A stretch of DNA of 64,000 nt, from contig CAMNOV010000001.1 of assembly GCA_946547105.1 (NCBI GenBank), positions 56,548 through 120,547 of the forward strand. Direction: 5' to 3'. This document shows, in pieces, positions 19,810-27,314 of the stretch. Under the pieces are notes generated by a model, which was given only the letters and a program-made list of their open reading frames with translations, searched no databases and had not been told where the DNA came from. Source of the stretch: an uncultured Clostridia bacterium. Its GTDB lineage: Bacteria; Bacillota; Clostridia; Oscillospirales; Oscillospiraceae. Position numbers and translations under genes: made by a program. Positions within the stretch are counted from its first letter, which is position 1. Each line of letters begins with the position of its first letter.

Positions 19810-20808
19810 TCAATATAGCAGGAGCCGGAGAAGCTTTTCCCTTGTCATTCCGCGCAGATAGAGGCCGGGATCCCATTCGGCGAGGGCTTGATCAAGGCCT
19901 TCCTCGTTCAGTTTCGCGCCGATCAGATGCTCAGCGAGCGCATCCGGTTCAAGTGTGCTGAAAAAGTCGCCGGAAAAGCTCAGAGTTTGGATCCGTCCCC
20001 GATCCACAGACAGAGAAGCCGTCACCGTGCCGCAGCCTTCGATGCGGCGCTTTTTCTCCATACTTCCGGCGGGTGAGCGCCCGTAGTTCCAATCCCAGCA
20101 GGCATAACGCTGCCGCCGGATCTCATCGATGGCCTGCCGGTCCGTTTCGGTAAAGAGATAAGGATCACCGGGGGTTTCCCGCTGAAATTCCGCCAGCAGC
20201 GCTTTGCGAAAGGCATCCAATCCGATCTCTTCGCCGAACCAGGGCCGCAGGTTGGTCACCCGACTGCGAACAGAGGCAACGCCTTTATTCTGCAGCTTCT
20301 CTGCGTCCACATGCAGCGCATGCCCAACCGCTTCCAGATCAGAGTCGAACAGAATCGTGCCGTGGTGCAGCACGCGTCCTTTGCGGATATACTGCGCATT
20401 TCCGGAAAACTTCTTCCCGTTCACCGTCATATCGTTTCTGCCGTTGAGTTCCGCCGGAACGCCGAAGGATCTCAATATCCGGATCACGGGCTGGCAGAAG
20501 CCTTGAAAATCGATCTTTCCGCTGCCGGATGCGTCGGTGATGAAGCTGTAATTCAGATTGCCAAGATCATGATAGACGGCCCCGCCGCCGGAAAGCCGGC
20601 GAACGACCTGAATCTTGTGCGCTTTGACATACTCGGCGTTGATTTCTACCGCCGTATTTTGATATTTCCCGACGATAACGGCATTTTTATTCTGCCAAAG
20701 CATCAGATAGCTCCGGTCGTTCGGAAGCGCATCAAAAACATATTGCTCTGCAGCCAGGTTCCAGGCCGCATCCGTCGTTCGGAGATTCAGATAAGAAAAC
20801 TTCATCAT
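19810..20808 (-). CDS. lplA: Lipoate-protein ligase A
   Basis: A 332-aa ligase that activates lipoate with ATP and attaches it to lipoyl domains of 2-oxoacid dehydrogenases or GcvH. The LplA motif RRLSGGGAVYHDLGNLNYSF is near residues 70-90, NGRNDMTVNGKKFSGNAQ (catalytic Lys) near 125-142, and HHGTILFDSDL near 148. A C-terminal accessory domain is present, so it is full length. AAGGAAG lies upstream of two adjacent ATGs (20808 and 20805). It diverges from the cotJ operon. Confidence 0.94.
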   Translation of the reverse strand: MMKFSYLNLRTTDAAWNLAAEQYVFDALPNDRSYLMLWQNKNAVIVGKYQNTAVEINAEYVKAHKIQVVRRLSGGGAVYHDLGNLNYSFITDASGSGKIDFQGFCQPVIRILRSFGVPAELNGRNDMTVNGKKFSGNAQYIRKGRVLHHGTILFDSDLEAVGHALHVDAEKLQNKGVASVRSRVTNLRPWFGEEIGLDAFRKALLAEFQRETPGDPYLFTETDRQAIDEIRRQRYACWDWNYGRSPAGSMEKKRRIEGCGTVTASLSVDRGRIQTLSFSGDFFSTLEPDALAEHLIGAKLNEEGLDQALAEWDPGLYLRGMTREKLLRLLLY

Positions 20809-20856
20809 GGACTTCCTTGCTCTTAATCAGAGTGTCAACAGCTGCACCGCATTCCG

Positions 20857-20884
20857 GTCAAAGTGTGCGGCCGAAGCATAGGAT
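20857..20884 (+). promoter_or_regulatory. Candidate SigE-like (mother-cell) promoter of the cotJ operon
   Basis: GTCAAAGT, 12-bp spacer, CATAGGAT, about 40 bases before the start. It partly matches the SigE pattern (GTCATATT ... CATACAAT). B. subtilis cotJ is SigE-dependent. Candidate only. Confidence 0.4.
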
Positions 20885-20920
20885 GGACCGGGGCAAGCCC
20901 CGATGCAACCGATGGGAGGA

Positions 20921-21364
20921 ATGAATTTGAACAGCAATCCAAGAGACTATCGGACCGGATCCCTGCCGGATCGCTTTCCGCTGGCCACTGCGCTCACACC
21001 GATGCAGGACAGTGCCGATCCTGTCTATGAGAGCAATGATGCGCTGAGCAGGGGAACGCTTTTTCCCGGTCTCGATCTGCCGTTTATGAACGTGATCAAT
21101 CCCGATCTGCCGTCTACGCCAATGACGGAAATGATGGCGATCGATTTTGTCGTTCACGAGCTTGGGCTTTACCTGGATACGCACGCCGAGGACGAAGAGG
21201 CATTCGCTCTTTTTCAAAGCTTTCTGGCCATGCAGAAGGAGGCGCGCAGACGCATGATCGAACTCTGTGGGCCGCTGAAAAAAACCGAACTGCTCGGCGC
21301 GGACCGCTATACCTGGCTGCATGATCCCTGGCCCTGGGACTACAGCGGCAGAAAGGAGAGATAA
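20921..21364 (+). CDS. CotJA-CotJB fusion, spore coat (inner layer) protein
   Basis: A 147-aa protein. Residues about 30-55 hold the CotJA signature SNDALSRGTLFPGLDLPF. From about 68 onward it looks like CotJB: AIDFVVHELGLYLDTH, then the acidic spacer, CGPLKKTELL and WLHDPWPWDY. In B. subtilis CotJA (82 aa) and CotJB (87 aa) are separate, so the two are fused here with no stop between them. Start: ATG 20921 is one base after GGGAGGA; in-frame TTG 20927 has better spacing and may be used. Two bases separate it from cotJC. Confidence 0.82.
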   Translation: MNLNSNPRDYRTGSLPDRFPLATALTPMQDSADPVYESNDALSRGTLFPGLDLPFMNVINPDLPSTPMTEMMAIDFVVHELGLYLDTHAEDEEAFALFQSFLAMQKEARRRMIELCGPLKKTELLGADRYTWLHDPWPWDYSGRKER

Positions 21365-21366
21365 GC

Positions 21367-21480
21367 ATGTTCGTCTATGAAAAGAAGCTGCAGTATCCCG
21401 TCAAAATCAAGAATCCGAATCCCGCTCTGGCGAAATTCATCATCAGTCAGTACGGCGGACCGGACGGCAGAAAGCGATGA
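21367..21480 (+). CDS. cotJC: CotJC, 5' part, cut by prophage insertion
   Basis: A 37-codon frame beginning MFVYEKKLQYPVKIKNP with AAAGGAGAG 7 bases upstream. CotJC is a manganese-catalase-like spore coat protein. Codons 1-29 plus GGPDG are genuine CotJC; after the crossover the frame reads phage DNA (R-K-R) and stops at 21478-21480. The rest of the gene (168 codons from 60066) is 38.6 kb away beyond the prophage. Joining at the repeat gives a 197-aa protein, the normal family size. Confidence 0.9.
   Translation: MFVYEKKLQYPVKIKNPNPALAKFIISQYGGPDGRKR
21454..21464 (+). repeat. attL core (left junction of the prophage)
   Basis: GGCGGACCGGA, in frame as Gly-Gly-Pro-Asp (with the next base). 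The same 11 bases are at 60066-60076. Short cores of this kind are typical for large serine recombinases, which exchange over a central 2-bp overlap. Confidence 0.88.
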
Positions 21481-22929
21481 TTATGTAAAAAAATAAAGCG
21501 CCAGGCGGTTTTCGGGCTTCTCGTATACAATGTAGGAGAGGACAGAACGAAGGGCCGCATTCTTCGCAGACTCGCTCTGCTGCGGATCCTTGACGATCTG
21601 CAGCACGTTCAGTACAGTTTCTCGGAAAGCGATAGGCTGCAGCGTGCCGGCCTGCGCAGCTGCGTCGGCGGCGTCGCGCAGCTGCTTCAGCTCGGCAATG
21701 TGGGCAAAGATCTCCTTCTTGCGCCGGGCAAAGTCCTCAAGCGTGTAGACCTCCGTCTCATAGGCTTCCTGGATCCGGCGATACTTCACGCGCTCCTGGG
21801 CGATCAGCCGAGCATAGTCAGGGCCGGAGGCAGAGCGCTTGACCGTGTGAGGAGCCACGGGAAAAGCGAGGTTGTCACAGGCGTATTCCAGCGCGGCGAT
21901 CACCTGGCGGTTTGCTTTGTCGATCGACAGGGAGTGCGAGACGCGGCATTGCCCGTGGGCGTACTTGTGGCATTGCATAGACGGGCAGGCGAGAGCCTGA
22001 TACACAAGCGTGCTGCCGCAGGAGCTGCAGCGGACAAGACCCTTGAGCATCCAGTCGACCGGCTGATCCATGCGCTGATATTTCCGCCGGCCGCGGTCGG
22101 AGCGAGAGATCCGATCCTGCACCGCATCCCAGGCGGCTGTCTCAATCAGCGGCTCATGGTGCCCGTCTACCAGGTAACTGTTCTCACTGTCGAAGTTCTC
22201 GCGGCTGTAATTGGATTTGCCGGATCTCGACCAACGAAGCTTGCCGATGTATACAGGATTCTGCAGGATATATTTCACGTATCGGTTATCCGGCGGATTG
22301 CCGCGGGTGGTCCGGATCCCGGCAAGGCCGAGCTCCCGGGCAATCGTGGTGATCCCCTTGCCGGACAGATAGTCCGCGTAGATCTTCCGCACGGTGGGCG
22401 CGTCGCTGTTCGGCACATAGCACTTGGCCGCACTGTCCACATCATAACCGAAGGCGGGCGGGGTAACGATCTCGCCGCGGCTGACCTTCTCGGCCATGCC
22501 GCGCTTGACCTCTCCGGAGAGGCGGATGGAATAGAATTCATCCATCCATTCCAGGATGCGCTCAATCAGAGATCCGAAGGGACCCTCGGCCAGCGGCTCA
22601 GAAATGGAAATGACTTCGACACCGGAGCGGGCGAGCATGGACTTGTAGACGATGCTCTCTTCCTGGTTACGGGCAAAGCGGGAAAACTTCCAGACAAGGA
22701 TCGCCTCAAAGGGACGGTCCTTTTCTTTTGCCCAGCCGATCATACGCTGGAACTCCGGGCGCTTCTTCGCACTGCGGCCGCTGATCCCGTCGTCGGTGAA
22801 AACGAACTCGTCCGGGACGACCATATCATGCGTGGCCGCATAGCTGCGGATCAGCTTGAGCTGACTGTCCAGGCTGTATTCATCCTGCGCCTCCGTGGAC
22901 ACGCGGAGATACGCAGCGGCGGTTTTCAT
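21481..22929 (-). CDS. int: Large serine recombinase (prophage integrase)
   Basis: A 482-aa site-specific recombinase. The resolvase domain (1-140) has catalytic Ser11 in AYLRVST, DDGISGRS near 48 and WKFSRFARN near 80. A recombinase domain follows (about 165-270), then a zinc-ribbon segment (CSSCGSTLV ... CPSMQCHKYAHGQC, about 305-340) and a C-terminal coiled coil (about 365-430). It should integrate the phage into cotJC, and excise it with a directionality factor. The stop is 16 bases from attL. The ATG overlaps the stop of the upstream membrane-protein gene (ATGA), so it is likely read from the repressor side. Confidence 0.95.
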   Translation of the reverse strand: MKTAAAYLRVSTEAQDEYSLDSQLKLIRSYAATHDMVVPDEFVFTDDGISGRSAKKRPEFQRMIGWAKEKDRPFEAILVWKFSRFARNQEESIVYKSMLARSGVEVISISEPLAEGPFGSLIERILEWMDEFYSIRLSGEVKRGMAEKVSRGEIVTPPAFGYDVDSAAKCYVPNSDAPTVRKIYADYLSGKGITTIARELGLAGIRTTRGNPPDNRYVKYILQNPVYIGKLRWSRSGKSNYSRENFDSENSYLVDGHHEPLIETAAWDAVQDRISRSDRGRRKYQRMDQPVDWMLKGLVRCSSCGSTLVYQALACPSMQCHKYAHGQCRVSHSLSIDKANRQVIAALEYACDNLAFPVAPHTVKRSASGPDYARLIAQERVKYRRIQEAYETEVYTLEDFARRKKEIFAHIAELKQLRDAADAAAQAGTLQPIAFRETVLNVLQIVKDPQQSESAKNAALRSVLSYIVYEKPENRLALYFFT

Positions 22930-23195
22930 TTTGTATCAGAACCTTTCTTCGCGTGTTTCCAGCCGAGATAAAAGAACAGGATGGCAGTACCTATCGCAAT
23001 TTGCAACCAATTGGGGAAGAATAAAACATTAATTCCTATGATTAAAACAAGGACGATGACATACATGGTATAAGAAAAATGAAAAGGCAAAATATTATCC
23101 AGTTTGCCGCTTTCATTCAGCTCACTTAAAAACGCTGCAGCACCATAAAATTGTATGCCAATGCCAATGTAAGAAAAAGCTTCAAGAATATTCAT
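22926..23195 (-). CDS. Small prophage membrane protein between repressor and integrase
   Basis: An 89-aa protein with three hydrophobic stretches (about 5-25, 42-60 and 63-80) and a basic C-terminus (HAKKGSDTK). GAGGTGA precedes the ATG. It is lower in GC than its neighbours. Membrane proteins in the lysogeny operon often give superinfection exclusion; that role is inference here. Confidence 0.7.
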   Translation of the reverse strand: MNILEAFSYIGIGIQFYGAAAFLSELNESGKLDNILPFHFSYTMYVIVLVLIIGINVLFFPNWLQIAIGTAILFFYLGWKHAKKGSDTK

Positions 23196-23203
23196 ATATC
23201 ACC

Positions 23204-23830
23204 TCACCGGATCGCGCTGGTGAAGGCGACGGCGCGGCCGAGGATCCGGACGCGGTCCAGCTCGTCGCCGACAAAGACAAAGGGGGCGTAAGCGTCATTG
23301 GCAGGAGAGAGGATCAGCGTCTTGCTGGCCGGATTGTAATTGACGCGCTTGAGCGTGGCCTCGTCGCCGATCAGCACGGCGGCGATCTGTCCGTTGTCGA
23401 CGCTGTCCTGCTGCCGGATGTATACGATATCCCCGTCATGGATCCGGGCGTTGATCATGCTGTCGCCCTTGCAGCGCAGAGCAAAGTCCGCCGTGACGTG
23501 CTCGGGTACGGAAACCTCACCGTCCAGGTTCTCCTCAGCCAGGATCGGATCACCGCAGGCAATGACGCCCAGGAGCGGGACCGTGTTCATGACTGGCATA
23601 GGGATGATATTGTCAGGGATTGAGGGAGCCGGAGTAGTGCCGAGAAGTGTGTCCATATTAACGTTGAAATAATCGGCAAGCAGCTCTAACACTTCAAAAC
23701 TCGGCTTACGTTCTCCACGCTCATACATGCTGATCGTGCTCTTTGCGAGGCCTATCTTTGATGCGAGCTCCTGCTGCGATAGGTTATCACGACGGCGAAG
23801 AAAAACAAGCATATCAGAAAAAGAATTCAT
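23204..23830 (-). CDS. Phage repressor, HTH-XRE with S24 (LexA/CI-like) autoprotease domain
   Basis: A 208-aa CI-like repressor. The N-terminal XRE helix-turn-helix (about 5-60) has LSQQELASKIGLAKSTISMYE. The C-terminal S24 peptidase has the cleavage-site region VIACGDP near 90, catalytic Ser in CKGDSMINARIHDGD near 125 and Lys in EATLKRV near 162. RecA-stimulated self-cleavage would induce the phage after DNA damage. ATG 23830 is chosen because AGAGGAG lies 9 bases upstream. It faces away from the Cro-like gene across an operator region. Confidence 0.93.
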   Translation of the reverse strand: MNSFSDMLVFLRRRDNLSQQELASKIGLAKSTISMYERGERKPSFEVLELLADYFNVNMDTLLGTTPAPSIPDNIIPMPVMNTVPLLGVIACGDPILAEENLDGEVSVPEHVTADFALRCKGDSMINARIHDGDIVYIRQQDSVDNGQIAAVLIGDEATLKRVNYNPASKTLILSPANDAYAPFVFVGDELDRVRILGRAVAFTSAIR

Positions 23831-23888
23831 GGAAATCAACTCCTCTATTTAAATGTTATCACGGAATGTAATAAAAAGCAAGAAAAAA

Positions 23889-23941
23889 GTTCACTTAAAG
23901 TGTTGACATGACGTGAAAACCGTGGTACACTTTGGGTGAAC
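23889..23941 (+). promoter_or_regulatory. Early promoter with two repressor operators
   Basis: TTGACA (23903-23908), 17-bp spacer, TACACT (23926-23931): a near-consensus SigA promoter. One operator-like site, GTTCACTTAAAGTG (23889-23902), abuts the -35. A second in reverse orientation, CACTTTGGGTGAAC (23928-23941), covers the -10. The core CACTT-A-AAGTG is palindromic. A third copy is at 24166-24179. The likely binders are the S24 repressor and the Cro-like protein. Confidence 0.85.
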
Positions 23942-23962
23942 TTGCAGAGGAGGTGAGAATAA

Positions 23963-24166
23963 ATGTACAACATGACCGAAAATGGTGCACGATTGATCCA
24001 GCTGCGGGGCGAGAAAAGCCGTGAAGAAGTAGCATCTGCAAATAAAATCAGTGTTTCAGCGCTGACAATGTACGAGCTGGGGCAGAGAAATCCGCGTGAC
24101 GAGGTAAAGATTTCTCTGGCTTCATACTATGGCGTGCATGTCAGCGATATTTTTTTCCCCAATTAG
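23963..24166 (+). CDS. Cro-like HTH-XRE regulator
   Basis: A 67-aa helix-turn-helix protein (SREEVASANKISVSALTMYELGQRNP). It is the first gene behind the early promoter, with GAGGAGGTGA upstream, which fits a Cro or early-switch role opposing the divergent repressor. Its stop codon overlaps operator copy 3. Confidence 0.85.
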   Translation: MYNMTENGARLIQLRGEKSREEVASANKISVSALTMYELGQRNPRDEVKISLASYYGVHVSDIFFPN

Positions 24167-24179
24167 TTCACTTAAAGTG
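24166..24179 (+). promoter_or_regulatory. Third repressor operator copy
   Basis: GTTCACTTAAAGTG, identical to the copy at 23889-23902. It overlaps the last base of the Cro-like gene, about 265 bp from the first, a distance that could allow looping. Confidence 0.75.
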
Positions 24180-24221
24180 CTCTCTCGCATCGGTTCACGA
24201 TGCATTGGAGGGGGAGGAGGT

Positions 24222-24257
24222 GAACAAGTGGTGCATGGCAATCTGCACCACTTGTTC
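24222..24257. terminator. Perfect 14-bp hairpin between convergent early genes
   Basis: GAACAAGTGGTGCA pairs exactly with TGCACCACTTGTTC around an 8-base loop. It sits between the Cro-like gene and a convergent minus-strand gene, with no strong T-run. It may be a terminator or RNA control element. An unusually good AGGAGGTGAA lies in its left flank. Confidence 0.5.
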
Positions 24258-24263
24258 TGGCGA

Positions 24264-24464
24264 TTATCGGTGTGTGGGGCCAAACCAGTTCCCGGTCTTC
24301 TGTTTTTCTTCCAACGTAGTGGCGAGCTCGTTGTATATGCGAAGGTAACTATCTAAGACTTCGGCGGGTCTTCGATTTGCAAGATTACTGCTTTGCATAA
24401 TCAGATACGTGAGCTTTTCAAGGTCAACTTCGGGAACAGCTTTTTGGTTAATCTGAGTCGTCAT
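24264..24464 (-). CDS. Small phage protein, function unknown
   Basis: A 66-aa acidic/helical protein (MTTQINQKAVPEVDLEKLTY...). The start is strongly supported by AAAGGAGGTGA 7 bases upstream. It runs against the early operon, so it may be made in the lysogen. Two CACTAA repeats lie upstream (24494-24499 and 24507-24512). No family recognised. Confidence 0.65.
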   Translation of the reverse strand: MTTQINQKAVPEVDLEKLTYLIMQSSNLANRRPAEVLDSYLRIYNELATTLEEKQKTGNWFGPTHR

Positions 24465-24586
24465 AAGTGTTCACCTCCTTTCCCAGTACTCAACACTAAT
24501 CATAATCACTAACCGTGATAAATTTCTACACCACAGCCCCCCACTTTTTTAAAAAAGTTTGGTGAGGGGCAAAAGGGGAGACCGAG

Positions 24587-25000
24587 ATGACAAACACGAT
24601 GATGCCGAAGGACAAGCGCCTGCTGCCGAAGGAAGGCGAGGAGCAGGCGGCGCTGATGAGCTGGGCCCGTATGCAGAGTTGGCGATGGCCGGAGCTGGCG
24701 CTGCTGTTCCATATCCCGAACGGGGGAGCGCGCAGCAAATCCGAGGCTGCCCGCTTCAAGGCCGAGGGCGTCAAGGCCGGCGTGCCGGATCTCTTCCTCC
24801 CGGTACCGAGAGGGGAGTGGCACGGCCTGTTTATCGAGCTCAAGCGCCAGGCCGGCGGCCGGCTGAGCGACGAGCAGAAAGAGTGGATCCCCGCACTGCA
24901 GGCCCAGGGCTACCGCGTGGAGGTCTGCAAGGGCTGGGAGGCCGCGGCCGAACTGCTCAAAAATTATCTCGGACCGGGCAAAGCAAATCCCTGGGACTGA
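24587..25000 (+). CDS. VRR-NUC domain nuclease
   Basis: A 137-aa phage nuclease. The motifs EEQAALMSWARMQ, IPNGGARSKSEAARFKAEGVKAGVPDLFLP (Asp of the PD-(D/E)xK fold near residue 68) and GLFIELKRQ (ExK near 85) fit the VRR-NUC family, seen in phages and in FAN1-type repair nucleases. It is the first clear gene of the rightward early operon, with AGGGGAG upstream. The role is probably in recombination or replication. Confidence 0.9.
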   Translation: MTNTMMPKDKRLLPKEGEEQAALMSWARMQSWRWPELALLFHIPNGGARSKSEAARFKAEGVKAGVPDLFLPVPRGEWHGLFIELKRQAGGRLSDEQKEWIPALQAQGYRVEVCKGWEAAAELLKNYLGPGKANPWD

Positions 25001-25045
25001 ATAGGGGACAGGCCCGGTCGAATAAGGATGAAAGGGGGTGTTGTG

Positions 25046-25249
25046 ATGGCGGCACGGAAAACCGAAAAGGCGAGGCCCGAGCTGAGCTTCGTCTGTTACA
25101 TGATCCTGGAGGACGGCAGTACCGTGCCGTTTGAGGACCTGACAGAGGAACAGCGCCAGCGCTTCCGCGAGAACGCACAGCAGCGGCTCTCGGAGCGTAT
25201 GAGCGACTATTACACGCAGCATCCGCAGGAGCTGCGAAACAGTACATAA
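25046..25249 (+). CDS. Small phage protein
   Basis: A 67-aa protein (MAARKTEKARPELSFVCYMILEDGSTVPFEDLTEEQRQ then helical tail). ATG 25046 follows AAAGGGGGTG with good spacing; an upstream in-frame ATG lies inside the RBS. Resembles small conserved phage ORFs found beside VRR-NUC genes. Function unknown. Confidence 0.7.
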   Translation: MAARKTEKARPELSFVCYMILEDGSTVPFEDLTEEQRQRFRENAQQRLSERMSDYYTQHPQELRNST

Positions 25250-25264
25250 GAAAGGAGAAAGACA

Positions 25265-25468
25265 ATGTCTACAGCAGCAAACCACAGAAAGAGGAGCCAC
25301 CGGAGCCAGAGGTCTCACTACCGCGAGCGGGAGACGCAGATCATGAGCGCGGCCAAGTACATGGGCATGCGCAAGAACGGCCTGTTCGGCTTCATGAACC
25401 CGATCCGCAAGATCATTTCCCGCCCGCCTGAGAAGGCTGCGGCGCAGATGGGAGGCGACGAGGAATGA
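25265..25468 (+). CDS. Small basic phage protein
   Basis: A 67-aa protein rich in Arg/His/Ser in its first half, with a segment KYMGMRKNGLFGFMNPIRKI. AAAGGAG precedes it. The stop overlaps the next ATG (ATGA). Function unknown. Confidence 0.65.
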   Translation: MSTAANHRKRSHRSQRSHYRERETQIMSAAKYMGMRKNGLFGFMNPIRKIISRPPEKAAAQMGGDEE

Positions 25469-25632
25469 CCAACTGGATCATCAGCCTGCTGATCGTCACG
25501 GTGTGCGTACAGATCGTGATCATCCGGATCTACCGCCTGCGGATCAGTGACCTGCGCCGCGAGCTGGCCGACGCCACGGACTGGATGGATCCCATCGTGA
25601 TCGGGGAGCCGGAAGACGATGACGAATTCTAA
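25465..25632 (+). CDS. Small single-pass membrane protein of the prophage
   Basis: A 55-aa protein with one N-terminal hydrophobic helix (WIISLLIVTVCVQIVII) and a charged, acidic tail (GEPEDDDEF). It overlaps the genes on both sides, consistent with translational coupling. Function unknown. Confidence 0.65.
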   Translation: MTNWIISLLIVTVCVQIVIIRIYRLRISDLRRELADATDWMDPIVIGEPEDDDEF

Positions 25633-26158
25633 GTATGCGGACTACCGGGATGCGATGCTGAACGCGCGTGTGCCCGGCCAGATAGACCGGATGCTCCGAG
25701 CCGCAGAGGCGGACAAAGAAATCAACTGCACGTACATGGACAAGCTGCAGAGCCTTGCCTCGCAGCGGAAGCGCCAGCTCGCGCTTGAGGGCTACTGTTG
25801 GCGGCGCAAATGTATATACTGGCGCAATCCGAACCGCGACTGCGTGAACAGCTGCAACTACATGATCGTTACCGGGCATTCGCGGATCGCGCAGATCCCG
25901 GACCGAAAGCTCCGCCGCGACTTCCAGCATTGCCCTTTGTTCGACAGCAAGAAGCCGGCGCCGAAAGAGAGGATCCCGTCGACGCAGGAGCAAACCAAGT
26001 ATGACTGGATCATGGGAAGGGCGCTCTATGATGCAGGAATGACTGACAGGGAAATCGCAGCGGCACTCGGCTGCACGCAGAGCGCGGTGAAATGGTGGCG
26101 CCGCAGGCGGTCACTGCCGGTAAACAAAGAAAAGGACAAGCCGGATGAAACAATGTAA
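25619..26158 (+). CDS. Phage protein with Cys cluster and C-terminal HTH
   Basis: A 179-aa protein. A central Cys-rich part (GYCWRRKCIYWRNPNRDC then CNY) may bind metal. The C-terminal part has a helix-turn-helix, MTDREIAAALGCTQSAVKWW, and a basic tail. It may be a DNA-binding regulator. It overlaps both neighbours by 14 bases. Confidence 0.7.
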   Translation: MTNSKYADYRDAMLNARVPGQIDRMLRAAEADKEINCTYMDKLQSLASQRKRQLALEGYCWRRKCIYWRNPNRDCVNSCNYMIVTGHSRIAQIPDRKLRRDFQHCPLFDSKKPAPKERIPSTQEQTKYDWIMGRALYDAGMTDREIAAALGCTQSAVKWWRRRRSLPVNKEKDKPDETM

Positions 26159-26330
26159 TGGCTGTGGCTATATGGTCAGGGAAGGGCCGCACAAGCGCGG
26201 CGACTGCTACACGGTGCACTGCACCGATCCGGACAAGCCTGTGCTCGGCGCTCGCCGAACGATCGCCATCGGATGGACGGGCTATCCCGTCGACGTGCCT
26301 ACGCCGGCCTGGTGCCGGGGAAAGGAATAA
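26145..26330 (+). CDS. Small Cys-rich phage protein
   Basis: A 61-aa protein with paired cysteines (CNGCGYM, GDCYTVHC, and a C-terminal AWC), likely zinc-binding. Overlaps the previous gene. Function unknown. Confidence 0.65.
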   Translation: MKQCNGCGYMVREGPHKRGDCYTVHCTDPDKPVLGARRTIAIGWTGYPVDVPTPAWCRGKE

Positions 26331-26331
26331 T

Positions 26332-26556
26332 ATGACCCACGAAGAGCAAAAGAAAATGGGCCTCACGATGATTGAGACCCTGGTGGAAGAATTGGAAAAG
26401 AACCGCGCGGCGGGGTATATCCGGCAGGCAAAGGGCGCCTTTGAGCGGGCCTGCGGTGTGATCCTTGCGCTGGCGATCACCGAGATCATCAGCAGCGCGG
26501 AGGAGAAGGAGCTGCGGGAGGAGCTCTATCACAATCATTATGTGTATGTGCAATGA
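26332..26556 (+). CDS. Small helical phage protein
   Basis: A 74-aa protein (MTHEEQKKMGLTMIETLVEELEKN...). ATG 26332 follows GGGGAAAGG with suitable spacing, 1 base after the previous stop. Mostly helical. Function unknown. Confidence 0.65.
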   Translation: MTHEEQKKMGLTMIETLVEELEKNRAAGYIRQAKGAFERACGVILALAITEIISSAEEKELREELYHNHYVYVQ

Positions 26557-26950
26557 AAAAACCGCCTGCCCGGCTGGACCCCGGACAAGCGGCAAAGACT
26601 TGGGAGATAAAGAAAACCCTGTCTGTGAAAAGACTATCACCATCCAGGAGAAAAGTCAAGACGGCGAATGGCATCACGACGCCGTGTTGATTGAAACACC
26701 GACGCCTTCCAGGGTAGAACCGGTCAAGAGCAAAAAGAGTGAGGCTCTGCTGCAGCAGTTGACCGAGAACTACAACATCGCGCGGCGCGCGGTGAAGATC
26801 GCCGCAAGGGTCATGAACGCTGACGGCCTGTGCCGCTATGACACCGTAGACAAATGCCGGAAGGTATGGCCGCCGGACGACGCGACCTGCGAAAAGTGCA
26901 TCGAGAAGTGGCTGCTGGCCAAGGCGAGAAAGGAGCTCAAGCATGACTGA
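26540..26950 (+). CDS. Phage protein with C-terminal Cys motif
   Basis: About 136 aa from ATG 26540 (or ATG 26546). The C-terminal half has DGLCRYDTVDKC and DDATCEKCIEKW, a likely zinc site. The start is uncertain: GAGGAG lies about 16 bases from either ATG. A competing 45-codon frame from ATG 26553 ends at 26690. Overlaps the PcfK-like gene by 8 bases. Confidence 0.6.
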   Translation: MCMCNEKTACPAGPRTSGKDLGDKENPVCEKTITIQEKSQDGEWHHDAVLIETPTPSRVEPVKSKKSEALLQQLTENYNIARRAVKIAARVMNADGLCRYDTVDKCRKVWPPDDATCEKCIEKWLLAKARKELKHD

Positions 26951-27305
26951 TTATCAGGAGCGGGCGCTGGAAAAGCTCGAAAAGGAATACAAAGCCGGCA
27001 GCTATGACAAGTATGCGAGCGCCATGAAGAGCGCCGTGCTCAAGGCTCTCAAGGATTTTGTAAAGCAGGACGCGGAGTTCGCCCAGGCCGTCGTGCAGGG
27101 CGGCAGCTTCGAGGACTGCATGAAGGCCGTGGCCAAGAACTGCGGCTCTTCCATCAGTGATCTGGATGCCTATCAGCGCGCCGTGCAGTTTTATTTCCCG
27201 GGCGCGAAGATCCGCTTCACTATGACGATCGATCTGATCGGCGCCGCCGGCCAGGAAGAGGAAAAGCCGAAGGGCGTGATCCTCGACCTGTGGTCTCTAC
27301 TGTGA
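26943..27305 (+). CDS. PcfK-like protein
   Basis: A 120-aa protein resembling PcfK of conjugative plasmid pCF10: helical start with repeated Lys/Ala, FEDCMKAVAKNCG near 60-72 and DAYQRAVQFYFPGA near 80-93. It is followed after 9 bases by a PcfJ-like gene, the same pairing as on the plasmid. In phages the pair's function is unknown. Confidence 0.8.
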   Translation: MTDYQERALEKLEKEYKAGSYDKYASAMKSAVLKALKDFVKQDAEFAQAVVQGGSFEDCMKAVAKNCGSSISDLDAYQRAVQFYFPGAKIRFTMTIDLIGAAGQEEEKPKGVILDLWSLL

Positions 27306-27314
27306 GGTGCGACC

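Noticed and set aside
23041-23100. SigE-like promoter upstream of the integrase (ATAATATT ... TATACCAT)
   Set aside because: Spacing is about 18 bp instead of 13-15 and the -10 match is poor.
24129-24356. Plus-strand frame after AGGAGGTGAA with GTG start
   Set aside because: It overlaps the well-supported minus-strand gene at 24264-24464 and the start lies in a perfect hairpin; kept only as an RNA structure.
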